From contig NC_016460.1 of the NCBI RefSeq assembly GCF_000226115.1, positions 434,001 through 498,000 on the forward strand: a DNA stretch of 64,000 bases, in the 5' to 3' direction. Below are positions 1 through 10,882 of the stretch, piece by piece. The first letter of the stretch is position 1, and each line of letters opens with the position of its first letter. This DNA is from Thermothielavioides terrestris NRRL 8126. Its lineage: Eukaryota; Ascomycota; Sordariomycetes; Sordariales; Chaetomiaceae. The notes under the pieces were generated by a model that saw only the letters and a list, made by a program, of their open reading frames with translations, ran no database searches and was not told the DNA's origin. Both the position numbers and the translations under genes were made by a program.

Positions 1-1522
1 AACTATAGGGCTTATTCCTTCAATCCGAGTGTTTCACTCCGGCTCGGGCCTGGGTCTTTGTGCCTGAAGTTCATCCGACTCGAAGAACACAGTTGAGCCT
101 CGGTGGTTGTTCTCCCGCTGTGTTGTTGCGACGCCAAATATGGCGATGCCGCTTATGGTTGCCGCCTTGATACGAGTTGCCGTCCATCCAGGAAAGAACT
201 TGCCAGCCTTCCAGTGCAAAATGGCCCGTTGGCGACTATTACAACGACCCGTCTCTCAGGTTCGGCTGCCTGACTGGTCCGGTAAGCCATGCACAGTACT
301 ATGCAGGAAGCGTCTCTCCGAAGGCCCTAACTTGTTGGGAAAGGGAACTGCAAACTGCTCAGTAGCCACCCGGGAGGGAAACGGCGGACAAACAGACGAG
401 AGGCACACGGGGGAGTCAATACATGGCACGTACCAAGTCCTTCGGCTCAAGTTGACATTGGGCATCCAAGGTATCATGACTATAGAATCCTGATGAGTCG
501 TAAATAGAGCTGCCGATGAATTAACCACAATATTCTCGGGTCCGTGGAAACGTGCCCCGTTACGCGGCATTTGAAGTCGCCATCTACGCCCCGGACCTCG
601 CCCTGGCCGTCGCGCTGAGCATCTCCACACATGGTCGCGAGATTCTCGACGGCCTGGAATACATCAAAAGACATAAGACGCCCCCACAGGAGTTGCTCGA
701 CCAGACTCCATCGCCCAGGCCGGCCAATGCAAGGCTTCCTGCCGGCTGGCGCGACAAGGAGGTCGCTCAGTTTGACCCCCGCCGTCAGCAAGGGAGAGTT
801 GCCCCACCGGTGGCCGCCTCCGCTGCAATGGATTATGATACAGGCGCGTCGTCATTTGCCACCGGCCAGGATGAACACGGGCTTCAGAACGAGTTGGCAA
901 TGAAACATTTGCTTGGAAGGTCCGTAGAGAGCAGCAGGGTACTTCTCTCGACCACTTCCAGGCAGAGATTGACCAGGGCGCTGGACTGTCAGCGAGCGGG
1001 CAGCAAGGAGATGATTCGAAAAGACGTCGAGGTGCGGGTCACCCGGATCCCGCACACTTTCCACAAAGATGAGCTCCGCTTTGAAAGAAACGGCCGCATC
1101 CAGTCGTCGACCGAGGATGATTGGGCCAAGGGAAAGCGAGACAGCCGGACAGTGTGGTTCTACCGCCATGGGAAGAAGACGGTCTACTGGACTAAGTAGC
1201 TGGGTTGACAAGAGTTTCCTTTGGGATCGTCAGTTTCACAAGGGCGCTTCTTTGCATTCCTCTTCTTTCTTTTTTTTTTTTTTTTTCTTTTTTCTTTTTT
1301 CTTTTTTTTTTTTTTTGTCTTTGATTGCTCTGTTTTAATGCTGCTTGTCGCTCAAGCTCCTCTCAAATGTGACTCCTCTTTCAGAGTTTATTCATCTTTT
1401 CTCACCCATTTTTGTTCACTCATACGACCTCGGGCTTTGGAGGAGCTGTCATGATGGTAATTCAAGCGTTTGAAGCTCATTTCATTGTAGCTGTCCCAAG
1501 ATGGAGACTGTCAAGACCAAGC
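1..1522. other. Left-edge region without a supported gene
   Basis: No reading frame here is convincing. The longest open frame (552-1199, + strand) begins with GTG and its first ATG is at about 828. Part of it has fungal-like codon use, so a fragment of an exon is possible, but I recognise no motif. A long pyrimidine tract (about 1257-1318, mostly T with single C) follows it. The 3' end of the minus-strand gene ending at 1523 borders this region. Confidence 0.4.
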
Positions 1523-3446
1523 TCAATCCTCGACAACTATGAAGCACGATTCTGAGGTGAACCAGAATTTGATGATCCCCGCCATCTGGTGAGATTCCCA
1601 TCCTTCGTCGACCACTGTCGTACGACCTTGAGGAGTTTGTTCGAACCTCACACGCGCTATGTGAAGGTCCTCCCGGTTGGGGCGTGAACACGAGTCTACC
1701 CGGATGCAAACGCGGACTGGCTGGGCGACTTTCTCTGTCGGGTCCACTTGGAGGCGGCACTGGCCTACGGCTCGGGCACCCCCGTTCCGGTAGTGGAGGA
1801 GAATGCCTTTGCAAGCCCCGTTGCTCTCGTCGTAAAAGACTAGTGTCGAGGAGACGTCGCTCAGCGGGGCCCACGAGAAGTATGCCATAGTAGCGCCCAT
1901 CGGGCTGCCATGGGGGCTTGGCAGGCAAAACGGCTTGGTGGGACCTTTATCAGGTACCCTGCAGAATGCGCCGAAAAAATAAACCGGGTATGGTTGCTTC
2001 GGTTCCCCGTAAATCATCGTCAAAGGGGCCGAGCTGCCAAGGCTATAGTCTTGAACAGCGCCTGTGCATTGCATCCCAACAAAGACATCGCCGACAAGCT
2101 TGGTCCTGACGACAATGCTTTGGATCCGGGTAATTTGTACTTCTTCTCGGACTCCTAGAAGAAGGGGGGAGTCTCGCTTCGAGACCGGCAGATAGATCCA
2201 GACAACGCCTCGCCGTTGTTGGTTGGAGAAAGCCCGAGTACAAGAGTCGAGAGCGCAGGATTCGCCGCGATGATGGATGTGGAGGCCGCACAAGCGGCTG
2301 AGGGAGAAAAAAAACGTAATGCCATCTATCTCGTCCATTTCAACGGCATAGAAGGTTTGACAGCGGGCGATCTCGGCAGGGCACGCTCTGCAAAGAGTGA
2401 AACTCGGTGGCGCAGGAGTGTTCCACAGTTGGAAAGATGGCCGGTCCAAGAACACAAGACGCAAGCGTCCGTCCTACAAGTCAAGCGACATAGTTAGTGC
2501 TATATATAATCAACTCACGCCTTAGAAAGCATACCTGGAGTTGTGCTAGAACTTTAGAGTCGGGATCGTCTTGTTCGACGATGAAGGCGGATCGAGTTGT
2601 ACACTCCCCTTGGTACTGCGGTCGGTCAGGAAGGCGTTCGACTTTGCTGATACCGCCCGAGTCAACGGTGAATCTCAGTATCGGTAAGGGAGATTGGGAT
2701 GTCGTGACACGTTGGAGCCTTCCATTGCGCTCCCAGGAGTGAAGCTCGTGGAACGGAAGCGTGATGAGAGGCTCGGGAGCTGTAGCTGAGGTATGGCGAG
2801 CTAACTTCAGCACTGGAATACATCTCCACAGTAGCGAATGCTGAGAGTGACTGCGGATGATCTCGAGCAGCTCCTGCGGTAACGTGTGCAGGAGCGGCAA
2901 GCCGCAAAACTGGGATATCATGCTCAAGGTGGGCTTGCCGACCATCGGACAGGAAAAATGGACAGGTCGGGCTCGGCGCCAGGGGCTTCTCCAAGCGGCC
3001 AGGACCCAAAGGCGGCGCAGGGCATCTGGGGCTGAACATCGCTGTCTGAAGATCTCGAGACAGTCGTAATGAACTGGAATGAACTCAGGCGACGCTGCGC
3101 ACCGAGAGCAGTCGGCCAGGCGACACGGCAAGTAACCATCGATTACTGTGCGGGGATATCCTAATTGAGGGAAGGCGAAAGGCCGGGTATGGCCACGATA
3201 AGAGGTCGAATCCTGGTTTCCGAAGACTGAGGGTACAACTTAGCAGGGTGGAGAAGACGAGAAGAGAATGGGACGGCCCAGCGTACGCGCTATCACCCGT
3301 TCGTGCCGGAGTATGAAATCTGCGCAGATGCCGCAGTAAGGATAAAGCCCAAGATGGCCAGGGTCATCCGGGACCGCGGTCCCCGCCATGATGGGTTTTC
3401 CCCCACGCAGTTCTTGCATCTCCGCTGGTGGTGAATAAATTAGCAT
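1523..3446 (-). CDS. Conserved fungal protein of unknown function (large uncharacterised family)
   Basis: The modelled exons are 3446-3287 (tentative), 3145-2535 and 2473-1523, about 573 aa. The 61-bp intron at 2474-2534 is clean (GTATGC...TTGTAG) and joins two frames in phase. The second exon has no in-frame ATG. I therefore infer a first exon from the ATG at 3446 with a CxxC pair (YCGICADF), spliced by GTACGC...CACAG. The sequence resembles a family common in Fusarium and other Pezizomycotina, with elements such as FIPVHYDC, LPQELLEIIRS, LPFHELHSWER, DEIDGITFFFS, VFYDESNG, GQCRLQVDP and IKFWFTSE. No biochemical role is known to me. The Cys pairs and the Leu-rich LPQELLEII segment could suggest a zinc-binding or F-box-like N-terminus, but that is speculative. 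The first exon boundary is the weakest part of the model. Confidence 0.75.
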
Positions 3447-3818
3447 CGTGGCTGTCCTCTCATAACTGGACAGCCCTTACCAAGCGGACAAGCGGGCAGG
3501 GCACGCGAGCGCCGAGGGATTCACGACGGCTTGGCAATAACCAATTGAACGAGCGATGCAAGTAGGGCAGGTATTGAGCTTTGCTTGAAAATGAGAGTCC
3601 GCTAGCAAAGCGGCGACCAGCTGCGGCAGCCAAATTGAAGAAAGCAGAAAGGCAACTGGATGTTCAGGTCCAGGAGTTCAAGCGAGAGCGCCATACAGCA
3701 GAAGGGTGAATTAAGCTCCGGGCTGAAAGAGGGGCTGCAGCTGTGGCTAGGTAGTTCGCTGTGGCTATGATAGTACTGTGGGTACCCGACCCCTATGGCA
3801 TGATTTCCACCCCCCCCC
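3447..3818. other. Intergenic, no feature seen
   Basis: This is the upstream region of the minus-strand conserved gene. It contains a C10+ homopolymer run at 3810-3820, just before the first MITE. I see no coding potential. Confidence 0.4.
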
Positions 3819-3826
3819 CCACCCAC

Positions 3827-4208
3827 GGTCGTCGTTAAAGAGGTCCCGCCAAGACTAATTTCGGAACCTACCGCTTACAAGTATTTACAAATCGCCAAGG
3901 CTACGACGACTTCGAGCAACATCAACAACGAAGAATCGTAAAGACTCGTAGCAACAACTTTGTAAAACCTCAACCAAATCGAAAGAAAAGAAAACGAAGT
4001 TAACCCGTACCCTAACCTTGACCTATACCCTAACCTTAACCCGAATCCTAACCAGCGGGGGGCTGGCGTCGCCCCCCGTACCCCTGGCGAACTAACCCCT
4101 TGGCGATAGAGCAAACGCCTTGGCGATCGGGGTTGCGTAAAAACGCTGTAAAAACGTTGCCGACAATTGGCCGAAATTAGTCTTGGTGGGACCTCTTTAA
4201 CGTCTACC
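3827..4208. mobile_element. Non-autonomous TIR element (MITE), copy 1, with telomere-like core
   Basis: This 382-bp element has terminal inverted repeats of about 38 bp starting GGTCGTCGTTAAAGAGG on the left, with the complement of GGTAGACGTTAAAGAGG on the right. It is flanked by an imperfect 8-bp target duplication (ccacccac at 3819-3826, ctacccac at 4209-4216; 7 of 8 match). It codes for nothing. The core (about 4001-4053) is a run of degenerate CCCTAA/CCTAAC motifs, followed by a 20-nt repeat around ccttggcgatagagcaaacg. A second copy lies at 57766-58185. The 8-bp duplication would fit hAT or some Mutator-like families. Confidence 0.85.
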
Positions 4209-4223
4209 CTACCCACCCTCACC

Positions 4224-5069
4224 CAAGGCTCCCAACAAGTCAAACAAGTCAAATATAAGGCCCTACTTGCGTTGATTTGGGTGCACCGCGATGAGATTTG
4301 GCTTGATTTGTGTTTACTCAAGTGGTTGCTAAATCTAGTCAAATGCTATATATATTCTAACCCTGACAGCCACCCTGCACTTTTTCCATGCCCCACCATC
4401 TTGTTCTGTGCTATACCTCCTTTTTCTATGCCCTCTCTAGGTAGCTCTCTGGCTCTCTGGCTCTCTGGCTCAATGGCATTCGCAATGGCTAAATCGCTTA
4501 AAAATGCAATAAAATCGAGAGTGGCTAGTTTTTTTTCTGACTAAGCAATTGCTTATATAATCCTAGATCTCCTGCGCCCTGCCTAGACCGCCCGCGCCTT
4601 CCTAGACCTCCCGCGCCTGCCTAGACCTCCCGCACGAGTTCTTGGAGGTTGGTGCCAACCAGCGCTTCCAACTGCGTTGCAACGCTTGGGCGGCCACGGC
4701 GTAACACCCTTATAAGCGTAGACTAGCCTATAGAGGCCTCAGATAGATCCGTATGTATGGCTGCGGCACTTGCTAGCTCGCTAGGATGGCCTGGGTAAAG
4801 TCGCGATACAACGTATTTTGTATACCAAGCCCAGAGTGTGGGAAAAAACAGGGTAGTTGTCAGTGGCTGTAGTGGCTGGGCTGGGCTGGGCTGGGCTGGG
4901 CTGGGCGTTATCCTGCGAAGCATTGACCAATATGCGGTCTTGGCAAATATTTGCAAGTAAACAAGTCAAATCCTGGGCCGTATTTGCTTGCGAAGAGGGC
5001 CGATTTGCGTTGATTTGCGTTGATTTGATTTGATTTGCGTTGAGTAGATTTGACTTGTTGGGAGCCTTG
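4224..5069. mobile_element. Non-autonomous hAT-like TIR element, 846 bp
   Basis: The ends are CAAGGCTCCCAACAAGTC and its inverted complement. The flanking 8-bp duplication ccctcacc is perfect (4216-4223 and 5070-5077). An 8-bp duplication with short TIRs is typical of hAT elements; assignment to hAT is inference because no transposase is encoded. The interior has several simple repeats: a CTCTCTGG run (about 4444-4475), a cctagacctcccgcgc repeat (4565-4632), GGGCT units (4874-4906) and TTGATTTGCG units (4993-5045). The left duplication overlaps by one base with that of the adjacent MITE, so both elements hit the same C-rich target. Confidence 0.85.
4874..4906. repeat. GGCTG microsatellite
   Basis: About six perfect 5-bp GGGCT units in tandem, inside the hAT-like element. 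Confidence 0.8.
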
Positions 5070-5077
5070 CCCTCACC

Positions 5078-5541
5078 CTAAGCAGCAAACTGCCACAGCG
5101 AGCCCCCATCTCACCTGAACCCGAAGAGTCAGGCTAGGGGGGCGACCGGCACAATGAGATTCTACGCCCGCTTCGAGAGAGGGCGTATGCAATTGGAAAA
5201 CAAGGCCATTGTTCGACATGTTGTCAATATGCCGGAGTATTCACACGCTGGCTTGATGAGGCTTTCTCCATCACATCCACGACACAATGTACAAGCCGAG
5301 GTCACAAGCTGGCACATACATACAGAAGCGCCGCGAAGAATGCTCAATTGAATTCGATTCCCCGTCTATCAAAACACTCAAACCGCAAAACCCAACGCGA
5401 AACCCGGAAACCTGAATATCCCGCGTGTCTCCCAAGCCCAGGGCCAGCTGGCCAACGCAAATACCGAAAAGTACAGCTTCCTAACTAGAAGGAAGACCAT
5501 CCACATCCATTTCAAGGGCGCGCGACCCCGCCCCAATCCCA
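5078..5541. other. Intergenic, 3' flank of the hsp gene
   Basis: Two short opposing open frames (5154-5351 + and 5162-5347 -) overlap each other and show no recognisable motif or codon signal. I see nothing else. Confidence 0.35.
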
Positions 5542-6324
5542 TCAGTGCGAGCTGATCTCAATCCGCCGCGGGGCGTAGTTCCTCGCCTTGGGCACCGTCA
5601 CGGTGAGCAGGCCATTGTTCAGGCTCGCCGTGACGCCGTCGTGGTCCACGCGCGCGGGGAATGCGAAGGCACGCGAGAATTCGCCCACCGACCGCTCCCA
5701 GCGCCGGTAGTACCGGGTGCTGCGGGGCTCCCCGGCCTGGGCCTGCGTCTCAGGCTGGGCCGCCACCTTCGTCAGCGGTGCCGCGGCGGGCTGCGCGGTC
5801 TCCTGCTTGGGGCTGGTCGCGGGCGTTGAGGCGGGTGTCGAGGCGGGCGTGTTCTCGTCCTCCGGGTCGTCTTCGACCGTGGCTTGGTGCGAGGTGCGGC
5901 GCCGCGGCTCCGGTGCCGTCTCTGGCTCGCTGGGCTCGGGGGCCGGCGCGGTTGTGGCGGCCTGCTCCTGCTGCGCGATGGCCGTGTTGGAGTTGGCGTC
6001 TGACTCCGAATCGTAGTTGCGCTCGATGCGGCCGCGGATGACGAGAGTTTGCGCGTCGGTGAACTCGATGTTCACGTTGTCGCGCTCAAGGCCGGGCAGC
6101 TCGCCATGGAGCTCGTAGGCGTTCTCCGTCTCGCGGACGTCGAACCTGGGGTTGAAGGCGGCCAGCTGGCGTTGGAGATGCTGCCGGCGGTGTGCAACGC
6201 CGGTTGAGGGGCGCTGGACTTGGCGCGAGTAGCTGTCGAAGTCGTCGAGCAGCCGGAACAGCGGCGAAAAGCTGGCTTCGACAGGAGCCGGAGCGCAGAA
6301 CGAGTATGGGAGGATGGACAGCAT
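5542..6324 (-). CDS. hsp30: Small heat-shock protein, Hsp30/Hsp20 family
   Basis: A single exon encodes 260 aa. The alpha-crystallin domain is visible in two parts. Residues about 57-100 contain FDVRETENAYELHGELPG and NVNIEFTDAQTLVIRGR. Residues about 198-258 contain WERSVGEFSRAFAFP, the conserved VTASLNNGLLTVTVPK strand and a basic end. Between them lies a roughly 95-residue acidic and Pro/Thr/Ala-rich insertion (TPASTPASTPA), an arrangement known for fungal Hsp30 proteins such as that of Neurospora. The protein acts as an ATP-independent chaperone that forms oligomers and holds unfolded proteins during stress. The start is supported by the first in-frame ATG and by a TATA-like TATTTAAG and heat-shock element upstream. 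The symbol follows the fungal Hsp30 type; no orthology test was possible. Confidence 0.93.
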   Translation of the reverse strand: MLSILPYSFCAPAPVEASFSPLFRLLDDFDSYSRQVQRPSTGVAHRRQHLQRQLAAFNPRFDVRETENAYELHGELPGLERDNVNIEFTDAQTLVIRGRIERNYDSESDANSNTAIAQQEQAATTAPAPEPSEPETAPEPRRRTSHQATVEDDPEDENTPASTPASTPATSPKQETAQPAAAPLTKVAAQPETQAQAGEPRSTRYYRRWERSVGEFSRAFAFPARVDHDGVTASLNNGLLTVTVPKARNYAPRRIEISSH

Positions 6325-6500
6325 CTTGTTTTGGTGGGTGTGTTTGACTCTAGAAAAGAGCTGGTGTCGCGTTGTGAGGGTGTTGTTGAGAGTTGTTGAG
6401 AGTTCGGGTCACCGAGTTGCGAAGTTGCTTCTGTGTGTGAGAGCTGTGCTGCTGTGTTTTCTGCTGAAGATGCCGCTCAAGGAACTGCGAATTCGCGAGG

Positions 6501-6512
6501 CTTAAATAGCCA
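6501..6512 (-). promoter_or_regulatory. TATA-like box of the hsp30-type gene
   Basis: The minus-strand sequence GGCTATTTAAGC lies about 180 bp upstream of the start codon, a plausible core promoter for a strongly inducible gene. Confidence 0.5.
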
Positions 6513-6703
6513 GCTCGCGTCCTCCTTGGCAACGCCGGGAACCATCTTGAGCGATTAGGAAGGCAGCTTACGAATGTGTCAGCAACGTCGCGAAGCGACC
6601 AGAAGCTTGTTTCTGGTGATTGCGAATCTGCGACTGCCTTCGCGGCAAATCGCGAAACAGCTGTCAGCAGCGAGAGCCAGCGAGAGCCAGCGCGAAGGGT
6701 CTC

Positions 6704-6716
6704 GAACATTCGAGAA
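6704..6716 (-). promoter_or_regulatory. Heat-shock element (nGAAnnTTCnnGAAn)
   Basis: GAAcaTTCgaGAA is a perfect three-unit heat-shock factor site about 380 bp upstream of the sHsp start. A second, looser GAA/TTC array (AGAAGCTTGTTTCT, about 6601-6614) lies closer. These sites fit Hsf1 control of the gene. Confidence 0.75.
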
Positions 6717-6725
6717 CCGGTGAGA

Positions 6726-6752
6726 AGGGTTAGGGCTATCCAGGGTTAGGGT
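6726..6752 (+). repeat. Two interstitial TTAGGG telomere motifs
   Basis: GGGTTAGGG occurs twice within about 27 bp, separated by ctatcca. It may be a relict of a telomere-motif element or chance; it is too short to call a former telomere. Confidence 0.5.
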
Positions 6753-7517
6753 GCACTTGACTTTACTGGACAGTGCACTGGACTGGCATCCGGCTCCACT
6801 GTTCAGTTCAGCCTGCCGGCAACGCAGCCAGAAAGAACAGGGGAGCCATTTCTGTGCACCGGCTGGAATCCGGCAAAGGTACCCAAAGTTGTTGCTGCTG
6901 GTGAGACAGATTCTTACACTAGATTTCTGTCAACGATAGAAATATTGATTTAGCCCATGGCATGGTGTGAGGACTTGGCCCTGAATAGGTGGGTAGCCAT
7001 CATTGTCCCCGGCCACACCAACCATCACCTCCAGCGCAGTCTGGATGTCCTGCAAACTGTTTGCCTGGGAGTGAGCCACCTGGCCGAGCAGGCTGGCGCT
7101 GGAGTCCAGCCTTGTGCCAGAAATAGAATCCGGGTCAACAACTCCCCTTTTAATGCCGCGGTCCAATAAGGTACGTGTATCTGAGAAGTTGTCGTCTTGC
7201 TGCGCCTAACTTGAGGTACCTCACGGTACCCTAATTCTTCTTTTTCGCCGCGGCATGCCCGCAGCCAACACACGTCCAATGCATGGCCCGCGAAATTCAA
7301 GTCCGCTCTCCATTGCGATGCAGTTGGCCGACCCTTTGCTTGCTCTCTTGAGCGCTGTGCAAACCACAAAATCACACCGACAATACCCATCGCCAGTTCC
7401 GCCTGCTGTTATCCTGTGACACGGCGCGCACACGCAAACCACTGTAATATACCTAGTAGTATGCTGCACCGATTCCAATCATCTCGAATCCAATATTTTT
7501 TGAGAATCTGATTCAAT
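6753..7517. other. Intergenic, no gene seen
   Basis: This separates the divergent hsp gene and the phosphotransferase-like gene. Several short open frames occur on both strands, but none has a recognisable domain or splice-compatible continuation. Confidence 0.35.
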
Positions 7518-9231
7518 ATGAGGAGCCAAATAAAAACGGATAAGATTGAGGCGGAGCGAGCCCGATGGGTCGCCGCTCTCAACGACAGCGACGTCTGTCG
7601 TCTCGCCTCTTCTTTCCGGGGCGGCGACCCGTGCACTATCTTCCGGCCGCGCCAGCATGGCGCTTTCAATGTCTGCTTCTTCGTCGAGTTCAAGTCGCCT
7701 TGGCAATGCTGGGTCGTCCGGTTTCCCATTCCCATCACCCTCTCCAAGGCCGTGTTGGACGAGAAGACGGAAGTCGAAGTGACCACCATGCGGTAGGGGC
7801 TCCATCCTCTCCTTCCCCCCTGGTTTGTTCGGGTTTCCTTTCTTGTTTCCTTGCTTTTGCCTGCCTCGGAGATCAGGCTGAGCATGAAATAATCAGATAC
7901 GTGTCGGCCAAAACCACCATTCCCGTGCCCAAGGTGCACGCCTATGCATTCTCAGACTCTGCGCCGAACGGGCTGCCCTATATCATCATGGACTATGTCG
8001 ACGGCCGAAGCCTCAAGGACCTTGGATTCAAGTCTGGCACCGAAACCTGGGGCTCCCTCATCTTCGCCGGACGTCAAACCGCTGCCGCAAAGCACCTCCA
8101 TCGACAGCTCGCCGACGTCTACATCCAGTTACGCCAACTCGAATTTCCCCGGATTGGTGCCTTGGGCTTGCCTTCGCGTGAAGTGTCAGCCTTGACTTGC
8201 GACCTTGACCAGATCGGCGTTTACAACCGGCCGCTCTCGATTGACATGGCTCTGCAGGACCTCGACGGCTTGCAGCCCGATGACATCTTTCCGCCCCGGG
8301 AGACCCTGTCCACAGCCATCGAGTTCGCTGACGGCTTGCTGCGGCTAGCCCACAGCAAGCTCGACAAAGAGCCGGACCAGGGCATGGATGAGGTCGAGCC
8401 TGCATCTGTTCTGTATGTCGCCCACCATTTCGAACGCTTCGTCCGGGACGAGTGGCTGGACAGGTCGGCCGACCGAGGGCCATTTGTCTTGAGTATGTCA
8501 ATCCCCACCTGTGTGCTCTGCACTGTTTTCGGCAAAGCAAAACACAGACCCGCTCGAGCTTGAATTGGCTGACCTACATTAGCGCACGGCGATATGGAGA
8601 TCCTGATGAGCAATCTTCTGTTTGAGAATGACTTCAACCACGTGGGTATTGTGGACTGGGAGTGGAGCCGAGTCGTTCCGGTTCAGTTCATGGTGCCCCC
8701 GATCTGGCATCAACGCTTCCCAGCTGGACTTTGTGCGGCTCATTCAGGAGGACTACTGCAAGCAGGTCAGCTACCTGCGTGCTGCCATCCAGGCACGCGA
8801 GAAAGCCTTGGGTCTGCCACCGCTCTTGTCAACCCAACGGGAACCTCTGGAAAAGTGGTATGTGCTGGCTCTTCTTGCCTCCGTCCCCGAACTGCTCAAC
8901 TTTCATGTTTCTGTTGCTGATAACTACCTGACACGAAAGGTGTCATGGCATCATCGCCATGGGACTCAATTACCCCGAGCATGCCTATCTAGTGTACTGG
9001 GACCTAGTTTTCAGGAAAGAGGTGCCCCGGCTGCGCGGTGCTACCGAAGAAGAGCACGATCAGCAGCACGAGAAGGAAGTTGTCCCACGCATCAAAGCGT
9101 TCATCGAGGCTTCCGAGGAGCGCCGGACCTTCTTGGAGAGGAAGATACGAGAACAATTGGAATATTTCGAGGCCGAGAAGGAGCACTACGGCTACAAGAA
9201 ACCGCGTCCGATTATCGATCGCGTCTGCTAG
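7518..9231 (+). pseudogene. Aminoglycoside phosphotransferase-like (APH/choline kinase fold) gene with two frameshifts
   Basis: Exon 1 (7518-7792) carries the nucleotide-binding start (RQHGAFNVCFFVEF). An intron at 7793-7896 restores MR-YVSAKTTIPVPKV. Exon 2 runs to 8492, and an intron at 8493-8582 precedes the catalytic loop HGDMEILMSNLLF and the IVDWEWS metal-binding motif. After VPVQFMVPPIW (about 8705) the conserved C-terminal sequence (ASQLDFVRLIQEDYCK) continues in another frame with no possible intron. It shifts again near 8942, before HGIIAMGLNYPEHAYLVYWD. The reading then runs to a stop at 9231. Family members are fungal kinase-like proteins of mostly unknown substrate, often near secondary-metabolite genes. 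The two indels suggest a pseudogene unless they are assembly errors. The gene lies at the left edge of the UstYa locus. Confidence 0.75.
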
Positions 9232-9818
9232 GTCAGATGGTATGATGCATCTTTGTTTGGGTCCTGCCTGCTTACTACGTATGTGCCTGAGTATCGAGAC
9301 GTACTCCTCGTTCGGACTGCACATCAAATGAGGATACAAGGAAATGTAGTCTTTGTGTGCACACCGTTTTGATGTTTTCTTTTGGCTCCAAGGTTGTGCT
9401 TGACTTGACCCCTCCCTTCACCTGCAAGGACCCTAGTGGGAACAGAACCAACTGGCACACAGGAATGAAACTTATTGCTGTTAACACCTGCAGTTGGCCG
9501 AACCTTCACTCGCTCTTCTTTTACCTCCGCTAACGAACTTCTGGAATCTTGCCTGTCAATATGACGGTTGGCCCCGTCCCAGCTACAGGTCTACGCACCA
9601 GACCCATCACCATCGCAGCGGCCGTGGACGCAGCCTCGATTGAGTCCCGTCCTCTCCGACCAGCCAGGGGACCGCGAGACGTATGAAGGTGCTCCGCTAC
9701 GATCAATACAAAGTCCTACACCTACTCACTCACAGAATGTGCAGAAACACGCCTCGAAAACTCCTATTCTGCCCCCGAACTCAAATGAGCCCAACATGCG
9801 TCCCGTTCATTCTTGTCT
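9232..9818. other. Intergenic, no feature seen
   Basis: This is a convergent region between the phosphotransferase-like gene and the first UstYa gene. The small open frames have no motifs. Confidence 0.35.
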
Positions 9819-10882
9819 CTAGGCAATCTCCCCCGACTCAAAATCCCCGTTGTCTTCGTGTTCTGCGAACCAGCCGTGGATCTCCTTGAACTCGTGCGTC
9901 ATAACGCGGTAGGGATAGCCCTCAGGCCGCCTCAGATCCACAAAGGCGCCCTCGTCCAGCGCATTGTGCCGCTGCCATGCCAACACGGCATCGTAGTCCT
10001 TGCACCGATGCTGAATGTTGAAGTCCGGGAACGGGTGCTCGAGCGTGTCGGTCCACACGTGCGTGTACACGTCGGTGCTGGCCGAGCACATGATGTTCTG
10101 CGCGAGCAGCCAGACGCAGTGCGTCAGGTGCAGCTGGTGCAGCCCGCTCGTACTGTTGAACCCGCCCGGGTAGCGCGCCGCGTAGTAGTGGTCGAAGCGG
10201 GCTTCGCGCCGCAGCGCATCCAGACAGTGCAGCTGGTGGAAGACGTCTAGGCGCCCGAAGTAGCTGTCATTTCCGCGTCCCCAGTCGGGCGGGATGCGGA
10301 CCGCCTCAGCCGGGTCCTTGCCGATGGCGAGCACCTGCTCGCGCGTCAGCGCGATGGGCCGGGTATCGTACAGCGACGCCCACGCTCTGTCCACCTCGTG
10401 GCTCGGTTCTTGCCGGTAAATGATTGGCGGCTTGGTGTTCAGGAGAGTCCCGTTGATGCGCTTCCGGATAATGCGTATGTCCGCCTCATCGAGAAGGGGC
10501 GCTGTTGACCATCATTAACGAACAAAGTTCCCAATCCCTCATTATAGCAGCCACTCGGTTGGTTTTGTGGGTCAGACTTACATGGCATGGCTAGATGCCT
10601 CCATTCATGGTTCCTTCGCTGCCCCTCGATGCGGTCTACATACAGTGGGCGTGACGGTCTGAGAGACAAGACGAAAAGTGTGCTCGACAGTATAAAGAGA
10701 GCTAGATTTAGCCACACAAAACACGTTGAATAGGGTATCCAACCCCGCGGCGTTTGTTTCGCGGATCCATCATCAATCTCGTGGTTCAACTCGCTCAGTG
10801 TTCCGTCTTCACCGTCAGAATAACCTTGGACAGTTTGATACCTGGGCTTCAGCCGAAAAGGAAAAGCAAACAACGACGGCAT
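9819..10882 (-). CDS. UstYa-family (DUF3328) oxidase, copy A
   Basis: Two exons (10882-10582 and 10501-9819, an 80-bp intron GTAAGT...CAACAG) encode about 327 aa. A single membrane anchor lies at residues 53-73 after a polar N-terminus, the usual UstYa topology. Both signature metal-binding motifs are present, HQLHC at 189-193 and HLTHC at 225-229, followed by the Cys-rich tail FNIQHRCKDYDAVLAW. UstYa proteins are oxidases that cyclise or hydroxylate ribosomal or non-ribosomal peptides (ustiloxin, asperipin, phomopsin, cyclochlorotine pathways). The exact reaction here cannot be told. The gene is divergent from copy B, with a 330-bp shared promoter region. The start is the ATG before PSLFAFPF; an upstream in-frame start would add 16 residues. 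Confidence 0.9.

Noticed and set aside
552..1199. 215-codon open frame on the + strand
   Set aside because: It starts with GTG, the first ATG is far inside, and no motif is visible; overlapping frames on the other strand are equally long.
5545..6041. Open frames opposite the hsp gene
   Set aside because: GC-rich shadows of the real minus-strand coding sequence.
6726..6752. A former telomere
   Set aside because: Only two separated TTAGGG motifs; too little to support it.
8700..8950. Explaining the frame switches of the phosphotransferase gene with introns
   Set aside because: The conserved protein sequence continues directly across each switch, leaving only 1-2 bases unaccounted for; a 53-bp GT-AG alternative at 8939-8991 gives the wrong phase and removes conserved residues.
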